Shown here one piece after another: positions 1 to 5,700 of a stretch of DNA of 9,120 bases; positions within the stretch are counted from its first letter, which is position 1; each line of letters starts with the position of its first letter. The stretch is from Deltaproteobacteria bacterium (GTDB taxonomy: Bacteria > Desulfobacterota > Desulfobacteria > Desulfobacterales > JAFDCJ01). The stretch spans positions 1-9,120 of the forward strand of contig JAJRVC010000033.1 in NCBI GenBank assembly GCA_024277475.1, read 5' to 3'. The notes below the pieces were generated by a model. The model saw nothing but the letters and a program-made list of their open reading frames with translations, made no database searches and was not told the DNA's origin. The translations under genes and the position numbers were made by a program.

Positions 1-330
1 AATATCAAAATCATTAACATCAAGCAACGCTGGATCATAAATATTAACATTTGAAGCACCGTCCTTTGAAACTGAGCCAATCCTTGAATTAAGGAGGGCA
101 CTAGATTCATTTTCGTATTTTGTGTCTAAATAAAACAATGAACCATTACGGTACAAAACCTTCCTAACATTAGAATTTAAATTATAGATATTTTTCATCT
201 GCAGTGAAATAACATATGAATATAGTTTCATCCCGCTAACAACGTAGACATTATCACCATCTTCAACTTCAACCATACTCGCCGATCTAATCAAGGGTTC
301 TTCAACTAAACTGGAATCGACAATGTTCAT
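1..330 (-). CDS. Partial hypothetical protein, cut by the window edge and by the IS
   Basis: The minus strand is open without a stop from position 396 down to position 1. The native part lies left of the insertion sequence (351 to 1); the rest is read-through into the IS end. The first ATG in frame is at 330-328, giving 110 residues to the window edge, but no Shine-Dalgarno sequence precedes it. The start is therefore uncertain and the gene probably once extended further upstream. The peptide is rich in Val, Tyr, Asn and Ser, with strand-like stretches such as NVYVVSGMKLYSYVI and GSLFYLDTKYE. This resembles repeats of extracellular beta-propeller or beta-sandwich proteins, but I recognise no family. 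Its A+T-rich codon use differs sharply from the transposase and the polymerase gene. Joining the flanks directly across the IS (352 to 2240) does not restore a long frame: a stop appears within a few codons. That suggests truncation or rearrangement rather than clean insertion. Function unknown. Confidence 0.5.
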   Translation of the reverse strand, partial: MNIVDSSLVEEPLIRSASMVEVEDGDNVYVVSGMKLYSYVISLQMKNIYNLNSNVRKVLYRNGSLFYLDTKYENESSALLNSRIGSVSKDGASNVNIYDPALLDVNDFDI

Positions 331-352
331 GACATTAAAACTTTTATTATAA

Positions 353-368
353 ATGATGGACTCGCAAA
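353..368. repeat. Left terminal inverted repeat of the IS
   Basis: ATGATGGACTCGCAAA is the exact reverse complement of 2224-2239. Identity stops at both edges (position 352 and position 369 do not match the partner), so the repeat is 16 bp as seen here. It is the presumed transposase recognition and cleavage end. Confidence 0.85.
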
Positions 369-394
369 AACTCCATTCACTGACAACTAGGTGA

Positions 395-418
395 AATTAC
401 TGGTAAAACTCAGTAATT
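395..418. other. Subterminal inverted repeat (8-bp stem, 8-nt loop) inside the IS left end
   Basis: AATTACTG (395-402) and CAGTAATT (411-418) are perfect reverse complements separated by 8 bases. It lies between the left terminal repeat and the transposase promoter region. It could be a subterminal transposase or host-factor binding site, or a weak hairpin limiting transcription entering from the left. There is no U-tract, so it is not a standard intrinsic terminator. Confidence 0.45.
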
Positions 419-447
419 ATCCTTGCTTGAAACATGGACTTATGTTA

Positions 448-478
448 GGATAACTATAATAAATTCAACGAGTTATCC
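448..478 (+). promoter_or_regulatory. Transposase -10 box within a hairpin that abuts the ribosome binding site
   Basis: A consensus TATAAT lies at 455-460, 28 bases before the transposase ATG. The best -35-like hexamers (TTGCTT at 423, TTGAAA at 427) are too far upstream, so the -35 is weak or absent. Perfect 7-bp arms GGATAAC (448-454) and GTTATCC (472-478) flank the -10 box. A transcript from this promoter would begin at about 467 and lack the left arm. Read-through transcripts from outside would include both arms and could fold next to the GGAG Shine-Dalgarno at 479-482. This matches the established principle in IS10 and IS50 of protecting an element against impinging transcription; its use here is inference. 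Confidence 0.45.
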
Positions 479-487
479 GGAGATTAC

Positions 488-2218
488 ATGATCAACGTCA
501 AGGACCACAAAACCTACGACATGTTCAACCCGTTTGAGCATCTCGGCCCGAAACGGCTTGCCCTGCTGGAGTCGTCCTGGGCGCATCTGTTCCGTGAAGA
601 GATCCTTCACCGGTTACCGGCTGAAAAGCTTTTCCCTCTGTACAACGAATCGAGAGGGCGGCAGACCAAAGAACTCTACGCGATGCTCGGCCTGGTTCTT
701 CTGCAGCAGATGGAAGACCTGACCGACGAAGAGACGGTGCAACAGTTTGCCTTCAATATTCTCTGGCAGTATGCGCTCAATATCACCGATGCCTCGGATT
801 TCAGTTCCTATGTCTCGCCCCGCACTCTCTGGACCATGCGGGATCATGTCGGCCGCCTCGGTCTGGATCAGGCGTTGTTTGAGAATGTTTCCGAGGCACT
901 GACCAAGTTGTTTGATCTGGATCCATCCAAACAGCGACTCGACTCGGTACATATTTTCTCCAACATGGCCCACTTAGGTCGGATCCGGCTGTTCGTGAAA
1001 ACAATCCGGAAGTTTCTGGTCAATCTTAAACGTCATCATGCCGAGCATTACCGAACACTCGGGGAGCTGTCCAGTCGCTACGAAGAGAAAAACGACGGTC
1101 AATTTGCTGTCAAGCCGAGCGAATCATCCCGGACCCTTCAGCAGGTCGGCGATGACTGCTTTGCCCTGATTGAACGGTTCAGGGACCGGGATGCCGTTGT
1201 GAAGATGTCGAGCTATCAGCTCCTGGTTCGGCTGTTTGGCGAGCAGTGCGTGGTTGAGACAACCGAGACCGCCACCTGCGTGATCATCAAGCCGAACAAG
1301 GAGGTCCCGTCCGATTCGCTGCAGAATCCCTCTGACCCCGATGCCGGTTATTGCGGCCACAAGGGTCAGGGATATCAGGTGCAGGTCATGGAGACCTATT
1401 CCCCGGACAAGACACAACCGGACCTGATCACTCATGTCCGTGTCGAGGCGGCCCATGAGAGTGATGCCAATGCCCTGATCCCGGCAATCGAAGAGACCAA
1501 GGAGCGCAAGCTGGCACCACGTGAGCTCCTGGCCGACTCCCTCTACGGCAGTGACGAGAATATCGAAACCGCTAAAGAGAAGGGCATTGAGGTCGTTGCG
1601 CCTGCCATGGGCACCCGGGAGCAAAAAACCATCACCCTGGCCGATTTCCAATTCTCCGAGGCCGACGAGATGACTGTCTGTCCTGCCGGGCATCCGCCAC
1701 AACGAATCAAGGCCGGCAAAAAAGGCGGCATGACCGTGAACTTCGCTAAAACGGTTTGCGACAATTGCCCGAAGCAATCTGATTGTCCGGTCAAGCGACA
1801 GAAGAATCGTTGCACGATCAGCTACGATGCCAAATCGTTACGTCTGGCCCGACGGCGCAAACAGGAACAGACTCCGGAGTTCAAAGACCGATATCGCTAT
1901 CGGGCCGGAGTCGAAGCAACCATGTCCGACCTGGACCGCGTCACCGGACTCAAGCATCTCCGCGTCAGGGGCATGATCCAAGTCAGACTCGCGGCGACTC
2001 TGAAAGCCGCCGGATTGAATATCCGTCGGGCCGCTGCGTTCAGAAACCGGGGTGGTCGGCCAGGAAATGGGAATAATTCCCCGATATCGGCTCGGCAGCA
2101 GTGGTTTTCAGCGGTCAAAGCGCAGCTACAGTCTGCACGTGAGTATTTGAGAATATTTGCCGGTCAATTTCACTTTCGAACAGGCCTTCCGGCAGAATCC
2201 CCAGGTGTGCCGGCATAA
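488..2218 (+). CDS. IS1182-type DDE transposase
   Basis: This is the transposase that cuts and joins the ends of the surrounding element. The 576-residue protein starts at ATG 488, preceded by GGAG (479-482) at a 5-base spacing. Residues about 57-100 (RGRQTKELYAMLGLVLLQQM and onward) match the N-terminal domain typical of InsH/IS5- and IS1182-like transposases (DUF772 type). The likely RNase H-fold catalytic triad is D152 (QRLDSVHI), D350 (LLADSLYGS) and E476 (RAGVEATMSDLDR). The HKGQGYQVQV segment near 291 is typical of the family. A cysteine cluster (C398, C424, C427, C433, C442) sits before the final catalytic Glu, as in IS1182 relatives, and probably binds zinc. The protein is at the long end for the family, with a C-terminal tail of about 70 residues rich in Arg, Gly and Asn, but shows no frameshift or internal stop. 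It is presumably active or recently active. I see no functional link to the downstream operon. Confidence 0.93.
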   Translation: MINVKDHKTYDMFNPFEHLGPKRLALLESSWAHLFREEILHRLPAEKLFPLYNESRGRQTKELYAMLGLVLLQQMEDLTDEETVQQFAFNILWQYALNITDASDFSSYVSPRTLWTMRDHVGRLGLDQALFENVSEALTKLFDLDPSKQRLDSVHIFSNMAHLGRIRLFVKTIRKFLVNLKRHHAEHYRTLGELSSRYEEKNDGQFAVKPSESSRTLQQVGDDCFALIERFRDRDAVVKMSSYQLLVRLFGEQCVVETTETATCVIIKPNKEVPSDSLQNPSDPDAGYCGHKGQGYQVQVMETYSPDKTQPDLITHVRVEAAHESDANALIPAIEETKERKLAPRELLADSLYGSDENIETAKEKGIEVVAPAMGTREQKTITLADFQFSEADEMTVCPAGHPPQRIKAGKKGGMTVNFAKTVCDNCPKQSDCPVKRQKNRCTISYDAKSLRLARRRKQEQTPEFKDRYRYRAGVEATMSDLDRVTGLKHLRVRGMIQVRLAATLKAAGLNIRRAAAFRNRGGRPGNGNNSPISARQQWFSAVKAQLQSAREYLRIFAGQFHFRTGLPAESPGVPA

Positions 2219-2223
2219 GCGAA

Positions 2224-2239
2224 TTTGCGAGTCCATCAT
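2224..2239. repeat. Right terminal inverted repeat of the IS
   Basis: TTTGCGAGTCCATCAT is the exact reverse complement of 353-368. It begins 5 bases after the transposase stop codon and marks the right boundary of the element, 86 bases upstream of the polymerase start codon. Confidence 0.85.
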
Positions 2240-2261
2240 AAGTGAGTTTCCATGCCTTCTA

Positions 2262-2275
2262 TTTAATCGATTAAA
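2262..2275. promoter_or_regulatory. 14-bp perfect palindrome, candidate operator upstream of the RNA polymerase gene
   Basis: TTTAATCGATTAAA is a perfect palindrome in the 86-bp leader between the IS end and the polymerase start. The same leader holds GTGAG boxes at 2242, 2278 and 2289, the last two as GTGAGA repeats 11 bp apart, about one helical turn. These are the size and arrangement expected of a repressor or activator site. TATTTA at 2260 could serve as a -10 box but has no good -35 partner. I see no clear -24/-12 (GG/GC) element. Promoter assignment is open. Confidence 0.35.
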
Positions 2276-2310
2276 CTGTGAGACAACAGTGAGAGTTTGA
2301 CCTTCTTTTG

Positions 2311-2320
2311 GGGGAGGGAG
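2311..2320 (+). promoter_or_regulatory. Strong Shine-Dalgarno that sets the polymerase start at ATG 2326
   Basis: GGGGAGGGAG ends 5 bases before ATG 2326 and would pair well with the 16S rRNA tail. The frame is open further upstream to TTG 2308, but that codon overlaps the upstream edge of this site and has no comparable site of its own. The ATG at 2326 (with TTG at 2323 as a weak alternative) is therefore the better start. Confidence 0.7.
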
Positions 2321-2325
2321 TATTG

Positions 2326-2790
2326 ATGTCCAGACCTGTCACTAGGCTAAGTTTTGTCATCTTGGAGGTGGTTTCCCGTGTTGGTGAAAGGGGCTACCTG
2401 CTTCAGTTGAATAAATATTTAAAAGGCTACAATTTTCTAGGCGGCCATATTGAGACGGAAACCCCGCACGAAGCAGTTGTTCGTGAACTAAAGGAGGAGT
2501 GCGGTGCGACTGAGATAAAAGAAAGGTGGGGAATAGACTTACGGAAAAACTTGACAGAAGCCGACTGGTCTTTTCTGCATAACAGGCTGGAAGAGGTTAA
2601 GGGCTCCTCTTCAAAAGGATCTTTTTATCTCCCCTTTCGTTCATATCGAACTTCTGGAAATGAGGGATATGTCGAGAAAAACGCGGAACTATACTTCTTT
2701 CGTTTAAGGATTGAAGAGCAGGATTCTCCAAGAATATATGAAAAAGTAAAATTGTTGGCAGATCTTGAGGTTGAAAAACCCGGAGAATTC
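2326..2790 (+). other. Nudix hydrolase domain at the N-terminus of the polymerase
   Basis: The box at 2440-2508 follows Gx5Ex7REUxEExGU, with alanine at the final hydrophobic place and all catalytic Glu and Arg residues present. It is preceded by a normal Nudix strand pattern (LSFVILEVVSR, YLLQLNKY, YNFLGGHIE). Nudix enzymes cleave nucleoside diphosphates linked to another group: modified NTPs, dinucleoside polyphosphates, NAD, ppGpp, or RNA 5' caps. The substrate here cannot be read from the sequence. The C-terminal border is approximate. Confidence 0.9.
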
Positions 2791-5700
2791 AGTGGGGAAA
2801 AGCTGTTTCGCCTTTTTTCTCCAAAGGAATTTTTTCAAGAAGCCTGGGAAAATTCAAAAAACCCTTTTTTAAGGTTTGCTGTCAAGAAACAGCTTGTCAG
2901 CTTTTCAGAGGAGTTTCTCAGGACTCTTCCTTTTCTTTTGCCACGTGAAGCTGTCGAGTTGCAGCTTGAAAAGCGTCTTGAACAGGTCTTGGGAGAGGCC
3001 CTTCTCCTCCACACGGAGGCGTTGGATATCAGTCTGTCACTTCCATCTGCAGATGAGGCCGCTTTTTGTCTGAGAACAAACCGGACTCTTCTCGGGTCGT
3101 TGATCATTCGGTGGTCAGGAAGCAAGGACGCTCTTCGCTTTTCTTTCCCCTCCCCCGTTCAAGGAGTCTTTCTCCTTAATTCTGCTCAGTCGAAAAATGG
3201 CCGTGCTGGTAGCTGGATATGGCACCCACGTCTCGTTGGGCAACCAGGATTGTGGTTTTTGCGCAAACACGAAGTAAAAGAAGGTAAACAGAAAAGTGGC
3301 GATTTTCTCCGTTTGGTTCTCTCAGCAAGGAATTATTTTGATTACAGCCCTTCTACGAAAAAAAAGAAGTTGCCCTCACTGCCTTCTCGAATTATCACAC
3401 CCTATACCTGCCCTGGTAGCTCCTGTACAAATTGTGACGGGTTGGCAGAGATAGGAGAAATTCTTCCCTCGAGGATCATCCAGATAAATAAAAAGGAGCG
3501 GAACGGTTACGCCAAAAGACTCAATGACAAATTAAAAGACATCATGAACAAGGTAGAGACTGACAAGATGGATGGTGGATGTCATCCCCTTGATGAGCAG
3601 GACTTAGGTTGGCAGAGGCTTTATACTTATTCTGCATTTCTCATTGATCAAGTGCTTGGATTTTTTGCCACGGAGCTTAGAGACTTCAAAGAGAAGAATG
3701 CACTCACTTTCTGGTCGAGGGTTAGTACTCTGGTTACAGAGGGAGGAGAAGGATTTCAGCTTGTTGCAAGCTCCGAGTTGATAAAAACTGGCTGGTTTCA
3801 CAATTTCGATCCATTAAACAGTATCGACGCACTTTCACGCCTCAGTTCTTTTCAGCGCTATGGCTATCCTCAGAAAACTCTTGAACAACTGCCCGCAATT
3901 TTTCGGCAAAATCATCCAAGTTACAAAGGAATAATCTGTCCAGTCGAAACACCTGAGTCCAAAAAAGTCGGGATAACATTGCACCTCGCTAGCAATGTAC
4001 AAACCGATGCCTTGGGCCTGCTTTACCCGGCAAGCCAAGACTCCCTTGACAGTGATTTGGGATATGCTTCCTCCCTAGTGCCCTTTTACCAGCACAACGA
4101 TGGGCCGCGCTCTATGATGGGAGCAAAAAACCTCAAACAAGCCGTTCCCATCAGAGGGCGGCAAACTGCGGCCATCCAAACAGGCAAGGAAACGGCAATC
4201 GCCAAATTGGCCAAACCCATATTGGGATTAGAAGAAAAAAAATCTAGTAATGACAATGCCCTAGGAACCGATCTTCTAGTTGCCTACATGCCTTGGTACG
4301 GCTGGAATATGGAAGATGCCATTGTTGCCAATAAACGACTGGTCGATGACGGTGTCATGGATTGGGAAACTGAAGACGAACGCTCTATATTTATCCTGCC
4401 AGGCTATAAATTAACTGCACCTGTTTTTGAGAACACTTTTGAAGAAGCTTTCAAAGTACTGCAATATGACTCAAATGGGCTGCGTAAGCCTGGGCCAATC
4501 AGTCCACAAAACCCACTGGCATTCTTTAAAAATCCCACAAATGGCCAGACGATTCCTGTTCTTTATGATGAAAAGGATGCGGGAGAGTTACTTGATGTCC
4601 GCTATGTCGCCCCCCCCGCCCCTCATCTAGGAGGTTCCATGCACTGGAAGGTCCACAAAAAACTGCCCCTGATGGTAGGTGATAAATTGATGGGACGCTA
4701 CGGCAACAAGGGCGTAGTATCAACGCTTCTCTCTGATGAAAAGCTACCCAGACTCCCGGATGACCCGCGACTGCCAAAGGAGTTACGCGGTCGTACCGTT
4801 GACTTGGTACTGAACCCACACGGAGTCATCTCACGAATGAATCTGGGGCAACTTCTCGAGACAAGTATCGGATTGGCCCTACGGCTGAACAAGAGTGACA
4901 ATCAAAACCTGGAGACGATAGGACAAGCATTCAAAAGGGTCGATCTCGATCCTATCCGGAAAATCTTTCATACCACCAATGCAGGGGAAGCACCGGAAAT
5001 TGTCAATCAATACGGTCGCATTTTCCTGGACCTTCCGAACGGAAAAAAGACTGAAACTCCCGTGGTTGTTGGATTCCAGCACATAGTCCGGCTTAAGCAT
5101 GTCGCAACCCAAAAAGCTCATGTTCGTGGTTGGCCGAATTTGAGCCGACAACCCGCTTACAATTTGGTGACAGGCCAACCGGTAAGCGGGAAAAGACGTG
5201 GAGGAGGACAACGCCTTGGCGAAATGGAAATATGGGCATTATCTGCTCATAGTGCGAAAGAAACTCTACAAACCATCCTGCAGGGGAAATCAGACCCATC
5301 GTTGCCTGGACCCTTCCCTTTAGTCCATGGACAAACATTCCAGGCAATCAAGGATCATCTCTGTGCCATGGGATTCGAAACCAAAGTTGAGAATGGTTCG
5401 GTAACTTTCTCATGGCTTTCTCCCGAAACGATTGTGCACAGAATGAAAGAAGTCCGTAGTGCAGAAACTTGGGGGTTTGGTGTTGAAGGGCACTTCACTT
5501 GCCCCCAGGAACAATGTGGCTTCACTTACCCCGGCAGGGTAAGAGGGACAGGTCAATCTGAACGCAGCCGAGTTGTCAGACTAACGGTGAGGGACGTTCT
5601 ACGCGAACATGGTTTAGTCCTGCCTCAAAATACGGTGGACGAAATACCCCTACTGCCTGTATCCAGCGGCAAAACTCAGGGGGAACTTCATATCGACCTG

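Larger units (their letters stand above)
353..2239 (+). mobile_element. Complete IS1182-type insertion sequence
   Basis: The element is 1887 bp, bounded by a perfect 16-bp terminal inverted repeat (353-368 and 2224-2239). It contains one full-length transposase gene that stops only 5 bp before the right repeat. Size, single open frame and transposase type fit the IS1182 group. No convincing target-site duplication is visible: the left flank ends in ATTATAA and the right flank begins AAGTGAG. This leaves open loss of the duplication, target use without duplication, or a rearrangement after insertion. Base composition is richer in G+C than the left flank, which supports foreign origin relative to that flank. 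Confidence 0.85.

Noticed and set aside
353..487. CRISPR-like or tandem repeat structure in the IS leader
   Set aside because: Only two separate short inverted repeats are present, with no regularly spaced direct repeats.
1124..1777. 217-codon open frame on the minus strand inside the transposase
   Set aside because: It is antisense to a well-supported transposase gene, and its peptide has no recognisable domain; it is a shadow of the G+C-rich codon pattern.
2308..2325. Upstream TTG start for the polymerase (six extra residues)
   Set aside because: TTG 2308 overlaps the edge of the strong GGGGAGGGAG Shine-Dalgarno, which is well placed for ATG 2326, and has no ribosome binding site of its own.
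2219..2325. Intrinsic terminator after the transposase
   Set aside because: No G+C-rich hairpin followed by a T-tract was found; TTTAATCGATTAAA is a short A+T-rich palindrome without a loop and is better read as a binding site.
2240..2325. A -24/-12 sigma-54-type promoter for the operon
   Set aside because: No GG-N10-GC pattern with the usual TGGCAC/TTGC context was seen in this leader.
4610..4617. C8 run as a possible sequencing frameshift in the polymerase gene
   Set aside because: Beta motifs continue in the same frame on both sides (NMEDAIV before, GDKLMGRYGNKG after), so the frame is intact.
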